Below, one piece after another: positions 1 through 5,430 of a DNA stretch of 5,893 bases (position 1 is its first letter; every line of letters starts with the position of its first letter). A program made the translations under genes and the position numbers. Below the pieces are notes generated by a model. That model was not told the origin of the DNA. It made no database searches and saw only the letters and a list, made by a program, of their open reading frames with translations. The DNA comes from an uncultured Clostridia bacterium (lineage in GTDB: Bacteria; Bacillota; Clostridia; Christensenellales; Borkfalkiaceae), in the NCBI GenBank assembly GCA_937915565.1, contig CALDMH010000109.1, positions 1 through 5,893 of the forward strand, written 5' to 3'.

Positions 1-335
1 CTTTCGATTCGCTTGCGTATAATGTAACAGACGGGCGCAAAAAGCTCGCCGTAATAGACGCAAGGCACGGTAATTTTTACGCTTGCGGATATTCTGCGGA
101 CGGAAAAATCGATTTGACTGCGAAATTTATCGATACGAACGAATTGAAAGCGCTTTCAAAAGAGTACGAAGTGGTTTCGGACGTGCCGATTGACGGATTT
201 GCCGATTGCGTCGTTGCCGACGTCAAGGACGGATTTGTCAAATCGGTGGAAGCAAACCTCGAAAACGCGTCGTTAGACGTAGAAACTCTCGTTCCGCTTT
301 ACGTCAAAAAAAGTCAGGCGGAGGAAGAGGCGTGA
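1..335 (+). CDS. tsaB: TsaB, tRNA threonylcarbamoyladenosine (t6A) synthesis protein, 3' part
   Basis: The frame is open from the left edge (first full codon at position 3) and ends with TGA at 333-335, giving the last 111 residues; the N-terminal half lies outside the window. Two stretches identify it: an IDARHGNFYA segment near the start of the fragment, matching the TsaB 'IDAR.G..Y' motif, and a C-terminal LVPLYVKKSQAEEE, matching the usual 'P.Y.R.s.AE' tail. TsaB is a catalytically inactive ASKHA-fold paralogue of TsaD and partners TsaD and TsaE in transferring threonylcarbamoyl to A37 of ANN-decoding tRNAs in the cytoplasm. The stop overlaps the rimI GTG start, so the two genes are probably translationally coupled. 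TsaE would be expected upstream but cannot be seen. The family call is confident although only a fragment is visible. Confidence 0.88.
   Translation, partial: FDSLAYNVTDGRKKLAVIDARHGNFYACGYSADGKIDLTAKFIDTNELKALSKEYEVVSDVPIDGFADCVVADVKDGFVKSVEANLENASLDVETLVPLYVKKSQAEEEA
320..331 (+). promoter_or_regulatory. Ribosome-binding site setting the rimI GTG start
   Basis: GGAGG at 320-324 lies 7 nt before the GTG at 332-334, inside the last codons of tsaB. It fixes the rimI start. The reading frame is open further upstream to a possible ATG at 206, but that stretch is arginine-rich out-of-frame tsaB sequence and does not resemble an acetyltransferase. Confidence 0.75.
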
Positions 336-793
336 AAGAGGGCGGTTTTTTCGATATTCGCAAGTGGTGCGAGAGCGATTGCCGCCGTATCGCCGAAATG
401 GAAAAGGAATGTTTTTCCGAGCCTTGGACGCTTGAAATGATTGAGGGCTCTTTTTGCGAAGAACACTTTTCGGGTTTCGTTGCGGAAGTCGGCGGAGAAA
501 TTATAGGCTACGTCGGAGTATCTGCGGTGTTCGATACGGTTGACGTTCTCCTTATCGCAGTTTCAAAGGAATTTCGTAAGCGCGGGGTTGCAACGGCGTT
601 GCTTTCCGCGGCAACGGAAGATTCCTTGAAATGCGGGGCGGAAAGGGCGATGCTCGAAGTTGACGTAAAAAACGAATCCGCAGTTTCGTGCTATCTTAAA
701 TTCGGGTTTAAAAAAATTGCGGAAAGAAGGAATTATTACGGCGAGGGAAAAGACGCTTATATAATGGAGAAAAGGCTATTAAACGACTTATAG
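332..793 (+). CDS. rimI: RimI-type GNAT N-terminal acetyltransferase
   Basis: The product has 153 residues, the usual RimI length. It is a GNAT-fold enzyme that uses acetyl-CoA; RimI acetylates the N-terminal alanine of ribosomal protein S18, and some homologues have wider targets. Visible features are an N-terminal region with FSEPWTLEMI (residues 28-37), an acetyl-CoA pyrophosphate loop of R/QxxGxA type in FRKRGVATALL (81-91), and the RimI-like C-terminal block LEVDVKNESAVSCYLKFGF (108-126), continuing to RRNYY (132-136). The order of these blocks is that of RimI rather than a generic GNAT. The start is GTG, chosen because it follows a perfect GGAGG at 7 nt and overlaps the tsaB stop. The tsaB-rimI neighbourhood is classic for Bacillota, where tsaD often follows; here tsaD is absent and an alpha/beta hydrolase follows instead. 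Confidence 0.88.
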   Translation: MKEGGFFDIRKWCESDCRRIAEMEKECFSEPWTLEMIEGSFCEEHFSGFVAEVGGEIIGYVGVSAVFDTVDVLLIAVSKEFRKRGVATALLSAATEDSLKCGAERAMLEVDVKNESAVSCYLKFGFKKIAERRNYYGEGKDAYIMEKRLLNDL

Positions 794-828
794 GCGGACT
801 TCCCGCTATCGATGAGGGGCGCGGAGAA
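778..828 (+). other. Likely N-terminal extension of the alpha/beta hydrolase, possible ATT start
   Basis: These 17 codons are in frame with the GTG at 829 and read IKRLIGGLPAIDEGRGE. The IDEGRGE segment followed by VLLMLHG looks like the first beta-hairpin of an alpha/beta hydrolase ('DEG.GE.vl.lHG'). The frame is open back to a stop at 709-711 but contains no ATG, GTG or TTG before 829. ATT at 778 is preceded by GGAG at 766-769 with an 8-nt spacer, so it is a plausible rare start. It would overlap the last 16 bases of rimI. This is inference, and a GTG start remains possible. Confidence 0.45.
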
Positions 829-1494
829 GTGCTTTTGATGCTTCACGGTTACCTGTCGAAAAAGGAAAGTTTTTTAAAACAAATAGGTTTTTTTTCGAGG
901 TTTTACAGGGTGATTGCCGTCGATATGACGGGATTCGGCGAAGCCGAGGAGATGAAAAAACCTTTTTCGGTTGACGATTACAAAGAGGAAATAAAAAGAG
1001 TTGCCGACGAAATCGGAGCGGAAAAGTATAACTTGCTCGCTCATTCGTTCGGGGCAAGAGTGGCGATAAAGCTCGCCGCCGAGGATAAAAGGATAAATAA
1101 AATAGTTTTCACGGGCGCTGCCGGCTTAAAGCCGAAAAGAAGTTTGAAATACTTCTTTAAAAGGGCGTCTTTTTTGTTGCTTAAAAAGCTTGTCCCGAGG
1201 GAAAAACTCGGCGTGTTTTATTCGCCCGATTATCGCGGACTTTCGCCCGTTATGAAAGAAAGTTTTAAGCTTATCGTTGCCGAAAATTTGGAAAAATACG
1301 CCGAAAAAATAACTTGCAAAGCGTTGATAATAAGCGGAAAAAAGGACAAGGAAACTCCGCCGTCGTCGCAAAAAAAACTTCGGCGGTTAATAAGCAAATC
1401 GAAACTCGTTTTTTTAAACGGCGGGCATTTTTGTTTTATCGAAAATTCGTCGGAGTTTAACGCAATAGTATTTTCGTTTTTATCGGAGGGGTAA
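829..1494 (+). CDS. Alpha/beta hydrolase of unknown substrate
   Basis: From GTG 829 the product has 221 residues; it may be 17 residues longer from ATT 778. Using GTG numbering, an oxyanion-hole HG is at 6-7, the nucleophile elbow AHSFGA holds Ser73, the acid is probably Asp173 in SGKKDKETP, and the base is His200 in GGHFCF, so the triad Ser-Asp-His is complete. A lysine-rich segment around 101-125 sits where the lid normally is. There is no signal peptide, so it should be cytoplasmic. The fold is typical of small esterases, lipases or acyl hydrolases, and the substrate cannot be read from sequence. GTG 829 has GAGGGG at 814-819 as a possible ribosome-binding site (9-nt spacer), but starting there leaves only five residues before HG, which would remove the first strands of the fold. 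It ends directly against the murF ATG, implying one transcript. Confidence 0.85.
   Translation: MLLMLHGYLSKKESFLKQIGFFSRFYRVIAVDMTGFGEAEEMKKPFSVDDYKEEIKRVADEIGAEKYNLLAHSFGARVAIKLAAEDKRINKIVFTGAAGLKPKRSLKYFFKRASFLLLKKLVPREKLGVFYSPDYRGLSPVMKESFKLIVAENLEKYAEKITCKALIISGKKDKETPPSSQKKLRRLISKSKLVFLNGGHFCFIENSSEFNAIVFSFLSEG
1485..1491 (+). promoter_or_regulatory. Ribosome-binding site of the membrane MurF gene
   Basis: GGAGGGG lies in the last codons of the hydrolase, 5 nt (counted from GGAGG) before ATG 1495. The hydrolase TAA (1492-1494) abuts the ATG, so the two genes are likely translationally coupled. Confidence 0.75.
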
Positions 1495-3081
1495 ATGGTC
1501 TTTTTGATTTCGGGCGTGAGCTTGCTTTCGGCTTTTGCGTATTTTTGTTTCGGGCGAAAACTTTTTGCGATTTTTCAGCAATGCGGTTATTCTCCGCGGA
1601 CTTTTTTTAAATCGTTGGGGAACGAGTGTAAACCCGAAATTGAGCGTTTATCGACTTATAGCCTCACTTTCTTTATCTATTCGCTCGTATTTTCGCCGCT
1701 TTTCGCATATTTTTCCGCACTTTACGTCGTAGTGCTGTTTTTAGGCGCGCTCGCTTTTTTCTTCGTCGTTTTTATTAAAAACAAGCCGATAAAAGAGGTT
1801 CGGCTTACGGCAAGATTTGTGAGAATGACGGTTGTTTCGGTTTTGATTTTTGTCGGAACGATTGCGGCGGTGACGTTTTCGTGGGGCGAATTCGTCGGAT
1901 TCGATTTGCGGATATGCCTCGTAGTTTCCGCAATAATTTCCGCGGCGTGCCTTATGCTCCCCGCATATATCGGGATAGGTAGCCTTATTTTATTGCCTTA
2001 CGACAGGTTTTTATACGGAAAATCGATAAAAGCGTGCAAAAAGAGGCTTGCGGAGTTTCCGAGCCTCATAAAAATCGGAATAACGGGTAGTTACGGCAAA
2101 ACGTCGGTGAAAAACATACTCGAAAAAATGCTTTCGACAAAGTATAAGGTAGTTGCCACGCCGCTTTCGTATAACACGCCGCTCGGCATTTGCAAGGCGG
2201 CGAAAGACGTTGATAAAACCACCGAAATATTCATTGCGGAAGTGGGGGCGAGGAATATCGGTGATATAAAGGAACTTTGCGAAATCGTTAAACCGGACGT
2301 CGGGATAATAACGGGAATTTGCGGGCAACATCTTGAAACTTTTCTTTCCGTTGAAAACGTAAAAAGGGCGAAAAACGAACTTATAGAGGCACTTCCTATC
2401 GACGGTTATGCTTTTTTTTCGTCGGATAGCAAAGGCAGCGAGGAGCTTTTCGAGAAGTGCTCCGTAACTAAATTTCTCGCAGGCGCAAGCGGCGGAGAGG
2501 TGAGTTTGAAGTCGTTTCGCGAAGAAGAGAGCGGGGCTTTTCTCGAAATACAAACGGGTGGCAAAACCTATTCTTTCAGGACGGAATTGAGGGGCAGGGC
2601 TAATGCGTCGAATATTTGCCTCGCGGCGGCAGTCGCTTTAAAAATGGGAATTACGCCGGAAAGAATCGTCGTTGCGGCGGAAAGGTTGAAGCCCTCTCCG
2701 CACAGGCTCGAAGTTTTAAGGGCGAACGGAATTATCGTCATCGACGACAGTTACAACGCGAATATCGAAAGCGTGAAAGCGGCGGCAGAGGTTTTGAAAT
2801 GTTTTGGCGGAAGGAAGTTTACGGTTACCCCGGGGATTGTTGAAGCCGGCGAATCGTCGCAAAAAACCAACGTCGAGGCGGGCAAAATTTTATCGTTCGC
2901 CGCCGATGAAATTGTCGCCGTCGGGGCAAATTACGAGGCGATTGTTTCGGGCGCGGAAAGGCGTTGCTGCGTAACGGAAGTTAAAAATCTCGAAGAAGCA
3001 AAAGAAATTTTGGCTAAAAAAGTAAAGGCGGGCGACGTCGTTTTGTTTTTGAACGATATTCCAGACAGATACGGCTCGTAG
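1495..3081 (+). CDS. murF: MurF-like UDP-MurNAc-tripeptide--D-Ala-D-Ala ligase with N-terminal membrane domain
   Basis: The 528-residue product has two parts. Residues 1-170 are hydrophobic with about five likely membrane helices (near 1-20, 54-73, 74-95, 109-129 and 137-168) and a short QQCGY element after the first. Residues 190-528 are a Mur ligase: P-loop GITGSYGKTS (195-204, Lys202), NTPLG (227-231), AEVGARNIGDI (248-258), GQHLETF (277-283), RAKNELI with Lys293 in the place of the usual carbamylated lysine, the MurF signature IDDSYNAN (416-423), TPGIVEAGE (445-453), and a C-terminal LFLNDIPDRY. MurF adds D-Ala-D-Ala to UDP-MurNAc-tripeptide using ATP. Classical MurF has a soluble N-terminal UDP-binding domain of about 80-100 residues; here membrane helices stand in its place, an architecture I recall from Clostridia. 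Adjacent ddl supports the role. An alternative is a related Mur ligase acting on a membrane-linked substrate. Confidence 0.87.
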   Translation: MVFLISGVSLLSAFAYFCFGRKLFAIFQQCGYSPRTFFKSLGNECKPEIERLSTYSLTFFIYSLVFSPLFAYFSALYVVVLFLGALAFFFVVFIKNKPIKEVRLTARFVRMTVVSVLIFVGTIAAVTFSWGEFVGFDLRICLVVSAIISAACLMLPAYIGIGSLILLPYDRFLYGKSIKACKKRLAEFPSLIKIGITGSYGKTSVKNILEKMLSTKYKVVATPLSYNTPLGICKAAKDVDKTTEIFIAEVGARNIGDIKELCEIVKPDVGIITGICGQHLETFLSVENVKRAKNELIEALPIDGYAFFSSDSKGSEELFEKCSVTKFLAGASGGEVSLKSFREEESGAFLEIQTGGKTYSFRTELRGRANASNICLAAAVALKMGITPERIVVAAERLKPSPHRLEVLRANGIIVIDDSYNANIESVKAAAEVLKCFGGRKFTVTPGIVEAGESSQKTNVEAGKILSFAADEIVAVGANYEAIVSGAERRCCVTEVKNLEEAKEILAKKVKAGDVVLFLNDIPDRYGS

Positions 3082-3088
3082 CCGAGCC
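3073..3088 (+). other. GC-rich stem-loop spanning the murF stop codon
   Basis: GGCTCG (3073-3078) pairs perfectly with CGAGCC (3083-3088) around a 4-nt TAGC loop, and the murF TAG stop starts in the last stem base's neighbour (3079-3081). No T-run follows, so it does not look like a standard intrinsic terminator; it could slow 3' decay or pause ribosomes or polymerase. The function is inferred only from base pairing. Confidence 0.4.
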
Positions 3089-3124
3089 TGAATGGGTTTC
3101 GGGTTTGGTCGGCGAAATTTTGTT

Positions 3125-3138
3125 CGCTCGTCCGAGCG
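3125..3138 (+). other. Second small GC-rich inverted repeat before the repeat array
   Basis: CGCTCG (3125-3130) and CGAGCG (3133-3138) are complementary; a real hairpin would use five pairs with a 4-nt loop. No T-run follows. It sits directly before the 15-bp array and may simply be part of the same structured leader. Confidence 0.35.
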
Positions 3139-3300
3139 TTCGGCTATCCGAAGTTCAACTGCTAAAAACTCGGTTATCCGAAACTTGATTATCCGCAACT
3201 CGGTTATCCGAAACTCGGCTGCCCGAAGCTCGGTTACCCAAAACTCGGCTACTCAAAACTAGGCTATCCGAAACTTGATTATCCGAAATTCGGCTAAAAG
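3136..3300 (+). repeat. Tandem array of a 15-bp repeat, about 11 units
   Basis: Eleven contiguous 15-bp units fill most of the murF-ddl spacer. Consensus is AAACTCGGYTATCCG. Units at 3166-3285 (eight copies) align without gaps, and those at 3136, 3151 and 3286 are diverged edge copies. The units at 3181 and 3271 are identical. Read in the murF frame, each unit encodes K-L-G-Y-P or a close variant, and most differences fall at third codon positions. The frame is closed by TAA at 3163-3165 and 3295-3297 and has no usual start codon, so no gene is called. Each full unit holds TCGG-NTAT-CCGA, a 4-bp inverted repeat. Spacing is uniform with no unique spacers and no CRISPR-like repeat length. It resembles a minisatellite (VNTR). 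Confidence 0.9.
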
Positions 3301-3307
3301 CGTTTTT

Positions 3308-3314
3308 AAGGAGG
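3308..3314 (+). promoter_or_regulatory. Ribosome-binding site of ddl
   Basis: AAGGAGG at 3308-3314 lies 6 nt before ATG 3321, a near-perfect anti-16S match just downstream of the repeat array. It supports the ddl start and independent initiation despite the long spacer. Confidence 0.8.
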
Positions 3315-3320
3315 GATTTT

Positions 3321-4430
3321 ATGAAGAACGTTCTTGTATTTTTCGGCGGAGTATCCTGTGAACACGAGGTTTCGATTATCACGGGGGTTATGACGGCAAA
3401 TTGTCTTTCGGCAAAACTCAACGTTTATCCGATTTATATCGATACGGCGGGCGCGTGGCACACGGGCGAAAAGCTCAAAGACCTTTCTTGGTATAAAACC
3501 CGTGATTTTTCGTCCGTAACGAGCGTTACGGTAAACGCAGGGGACAACAGACTTTACGCCGTAAAAAAAGGCAAATTGAAGGAGATATGCAAAGTCGACG
3601 CGGCGATAAACTGCACTCACGGTTTAAACGGCGAGGACGGCACTCTTGCCGGAGTTATGCGGCTTTCAAAAATTGCCTTTGCGTCGCCAGGACTTTTCTC
3701 TTCAAGCGTTTCGATGGATAAATATTTCACGAAACTCGCATTGAAGGGCATCGGCGCGGAGACCTTGCCGTATATAAAAATGAACAGGATAAATTACGTT
3801 AAAAAACGCGATTTTGCCTCGAAATACGTTTTGAGCAGATTAAATTATCCCGTAATCGTCAAACCCGCAAATCTCGGAAGCAGTATCGGTATAAGCGTGG
3901 CGACAAACGACGACGAACTTTCCGCCGCGCTCGACAACGCTTTTCGTTACGACGAGAAGGTCATCGTGGAAAAGGCTCTCGTAAATTTCAGGGAGATAAA
4001 TTGCGCCTGCATAAAGATAGGGGATAAATATCTCGTTTCCGAATGCGAAGAGCCTCATTTCAACGGCGATATTCTCGGATTTTCCGATAAATATTCGGGA
4101 GAAAAGAGAGCGGATTTTCCCGCAAAACTCACCCAAAAAATTCGCGACAGAATCAGGGACGAAACCTCGTATATTTACCGAAAACTCGAATTTAACGGGG
4201 CTGTAAGAATCGATTATCTTCTCGACGGCGATAAAATTATCGTAAACGAAATAAATTCCGTCCCGGGCTCGTTGGCATACTACCTTTTCGTCGATTCGAC
4301 GGAGAAATTTTGCGAGTTGCTCGTTCGCACCGTGGAACTTGCGATTGAAGAGGAAACGGACAGGGAAAACAACGTTTACACCTATTCCAGCGATATATTG
4401 AATCTCGACAGCGCGAAAATAAGAAAATAG
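3321..4430 (+). CDS. ddl: D-alanine--D-alanine ligase
   Basis: This 369-residue ATP-grasp enzyme condenses two D-alanines in the cytoplasm to give D-Ala-D-Ala for peptidoglycan precursors. The N-terminal signature is FFGGVSCEHEVSIITG (7-22) with the first-substrate Glu14. HGLNGEDGTLAG (100-111), SMDKYFTK (131-138), VIVKPANLGSSIGIS (178-192, ATP-binding Lys181), FREINC (223-228) and EINSVPGSLAYYLF (310-323, metal-binding Glu310 and Asn312) follow in the expected order. The omega-loop region around ILGFSDKYSG (251-260) differs from the FYDY-type loop of E. coli Ddl, but matches my memory of Clostridia Ddl proteins. Length is at the upper end for the family, with a short extra C-terminal tail (about 345-369). 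Nothing points to a D-lactate or D-serine resistance ligase, and no vanH/vanX or vanT neighbours are present. Substrate specificity is nevertheless inferred. The gene directly follows murF, the enzyme that uses its product. Confidence 0.93.
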   Translation: MKNVLVFFGGVSCEHEVSIITGVMTANCLSAKLNVYPIYIDTAGAWHTGEKLKDLSWYKTRDFSSVTSVTVNAGDNRLYAVKKGKLKEICKVDAAINCTHGLNGEDGTLAGVMRLSKIAFASPGLFSSSVSMDKYFTKLALKGIGAETLPYIKMNRINYVKKRDFASKYVLSRLNYPVIVKPANLGSSIGISVATNDDELSAALDNAFRYDEKVIVEKALVNFREINCACIKIGDKYLVSECEEPHFNGDILGFSDKYSGEKRADFPAKLTQKIRDRIRDETSYIYRKLEFNGAVRIDYLLDGDKIIVNEINSVPGSLAYYLFVDSTEKFCELLVRTVELAIEEETDRENNVYTYSSDILNLDSAKIRK

Positions 4431-4581
4431 AATAAATCCGAAGCGGGCTGAATTATAAAAACCACAATCAACCCGATGTAACCCGAAAAAACCACTGCGG
4501 CATACATTGATATTAAGGAGAATTTGCGTCGGCGACAAAAGTGAGGTCGTATCGGCGGATTCACGAAAGAAAAGGAGAAAG
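4431..4581 (+). other. Gap between ddl and ZIP gene, no convincing gene
   Basis: This 151-bp stretch has no supported coding region. It holds an imperfect inverted repeat, CGGGCTGA (4444-4451) with TCAACCCG (4468-4475), one mismatch and a 16-nt loop, without a following T-run. An AAGGAG at 4515-4520 is not followed by a usable start at proper spacing. No clear sigma-A promoter was seen, so the ZIP gene may be read from the ddl transcript. Confidence 0.5.
4571..4577 (+). promoter_or_regulatory. Ribosome-binding site choosing the ZIP start
   Basis: AAAGGAG lies 4 nt before ATG 4582, slightly close but the best site in the region. It favours ATG 4582 over an in-frame TTG at 4507, whose extra 25 residues are polar and arginine/lysine-rich and would precede the first membrane helix without family support. 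Confidence 0.6.
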
Positions 4582-5310
4582 ATGGAAAACGTTTTTGCGG
4601 TGGTTTTCAGCCTGTCGTTCATTTTCATAATGACCGTTTCGGGCTCGTTGTGCGCTTGTTTTATTCCGGAAAGCAAATTCGGAAAGTGGTTTCCTTATCT
4701 TAACGGTTTTTCGGGCGGGGTTATGACTGCCGCTTCGGTTTGGTCGTTGATTTTGCCCGCTTTAAAATCTGCGGGAAGTTTTGCGGCGTTTAAGGTCGGC
4801 GGAGGGGTGGCGGTCGGCGGAATTTTTATCCTGCTTATAAGCGCGTTGTTTCCCGAGGACGAGAACGCGGGGTTTAACAGGCTTTTCGTTGCGATGACGG
4901 CGCATAACGTTCCCGAGGGGATAGCCGTCGGGTTCGCGCTCGGAAGCGGAGTCGTCGGGGGCGCGGGCGCGATTGCGGGGGTGTCCGTTGCGCTCGGAAT
5001 CGGCATACAAAACCTTCCCGAAGGTGCTGCGCTGGTTCTTCCCGCAAGAGAAATTTACAGCAGAAAAAAAGCGTTTTTAAAAGGCGTGATAAGCGGCGCG
5101 GTTGAGCCGATAAGCGGAATTTTCGGTTTTCTTGCGGTGAAATTTATTGCCGTTCTTATGCCTTATCTCACGGCTTTTTCGGCAGGCGCAATGCTTTTCG
5201 TAGTGTTTTCCGAGCTGAACGTTAAAAAAGACGGCGACGGAATAAAACTTGCCGTCGGAGCAATTTTCGGGTTTATCGTTATGATGATTATGGACGTTTC
5301 GCTCGGTTAA
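4582..5310 (+). CDS. ZIP-family metal transporter, GufA/ZIP11-like
   Basis: The 242-residue product is almost wholly hydrophobic with about eight membrane helices (near 3-29, 41-62, 73-91, 104-124, 127-155, 167-188, 190-210 and 222-239), the normal ZIP topology and length. The metal-site helices are visible: HNVPEGIAVG (108-117) in helix 4 and GIQNLPEGAALVLP (141-154) in helix 5, plus SGAVEPISG (171-179) in helix 6. ZIP proteins move Zn2+, Fe2+ or Mn2+ into the cytoplasm. Helix 5 has Gln143 where many ZIPs, including ZupT, have His; this IQN.PEG form is typical of the GufA/ZIP11 branch. The loop between helices 3 and 4 is short, without a His-rich stretch. No metal-regulator site was recognised. 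Metal specificity cannot be read from the sequence. There is no obvious link to the cell-wall genes upstream. Confidence 0.9.
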   Translation: MENVFAVVFSLSFIFIMTVSGSLCACFIPESKFGKWFPYLNGFSGGVMTAASVWSLILPALKSAGSFAAFKVGGGVAVGGIFILLISALFPEDENAGFNRLFVAMTAHNVPEGIAVGFALGSGVVGGAGAIAGVSVALGIGIQNLPEGAALVLPAREIYSRKKAFLKGVISGAVEPISGIFGFLAVKFIAVLMPYLTAFSAGAMLFVVFSELNVKKDGDGIKLAVGAIFGFIVMMIMDVSLG

Positions 5311-5360
5311 TCGAGTAAAATCGGTACGCCGTCAAGCCTTTGCGTTTCAAATTCACTCGG

Positions 5361-5393
5361 CTAACGCAATAGCCTGCGGATAGTTGTTTTTTT
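5361..5393 (+). terminator. Possible intrinsic terminator after the ZIP gene
   Basis: CTAACGCA (5361-5368) can pair with TGCGGATAG (5375-5383) through CTA/TAG and CGCA/TGCG with a small internal loop, and TTGTTTTTTT follows at 5384-5393. A competing hairpin pairs GGCTA (5359-5363) with TAGCC (5370-5374). The stem is weak but the T-tract and position after the ZIP stop are right. The T-tract overlaps the -35 element of the next promoter. Confidence 0.45.
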
Positions 5394-5412
5394 CGTCGGG
5401 GTGTGTTAAAAT
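5384..5412 (+). promoter_or_regulatory. Predicted sigma-A-type promoter of the phosphopantetheinyl transferase gene
   Basis: TTGTTT (5384-5389) and TAAAAT (5407-5412) are separated by exactly 17 nt, and a TGn extended -10 element (5404-5406) precedes the -10. Transcription would start near 5419, leaving a leader of only about 12 nt and no good ribosome-binding site before ATG 5431. Prediction is by consensus only. Confidence 0.55.
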
Positions 5413-5430
5413 AAGTTCGGGATAAGCCGA

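Noticed and set aside
206..331. Longer rimI from ATG 206
   Set aside because: The stretch is the arginine-rich +1 reading of tsaB, and GTG 332 has a perfect ribosome-binding site.
3136..3300. CRISPR array
   Set aside because: Units are 15 bp and contiguous, with no unique spacers and no cas genes nearby.
3155..3421. Minus-strand open frame of 88 codons across the repeat array with S-D-N-R-V repeats
   Set aside because: It begins inside the antisense of the ddl N-terminus, has no ribosome-binding site, and its repeats are only the reverse translation of the 15-bp array. Third-position variation fits the plus-strand frame better.
3321..4430. Vancomycin-resistance-type ligase (VanA, VanC or VanG)
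   Set aside because: No van regulatory, dehydrogenase, dipeptidase or racemase genes are adjacent, and the sequence fits a housekeeping Ddl next to murF.
4444..4475. Intrinsic terminator after ddl
   Set aside because: The inverted repeat has a mismatch and a 16-nt loop, and no T-tract follows.
4382..4564. Minus-strand 60-codon frame with a hydrophobic segment (MYAAVVFSGYIGLIVV)
   Set aside because: It overlaps the 3' end of ddl antisense, and no ribosome-binding site precedes either possible start. The hydrophobicity comes from the antisense of AAA/GAA-rich DNA.
4507..4581. 25-residue N-terminal extension of the ZIP protein from TTG 4507
   Set aside because: There is no suitable ribosome-binding site for the TTG, the residues are polar and unlike ZIP N-termini, and ATG 4582 has its own AAAGGAG.
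3840..4676. Long minus-strand frame of 278 codons opposite ddl
   Set aside because: It is the antisense of a gene with all Ddl motifs intact; the opposite strand of this codon usage often stays open by chance.
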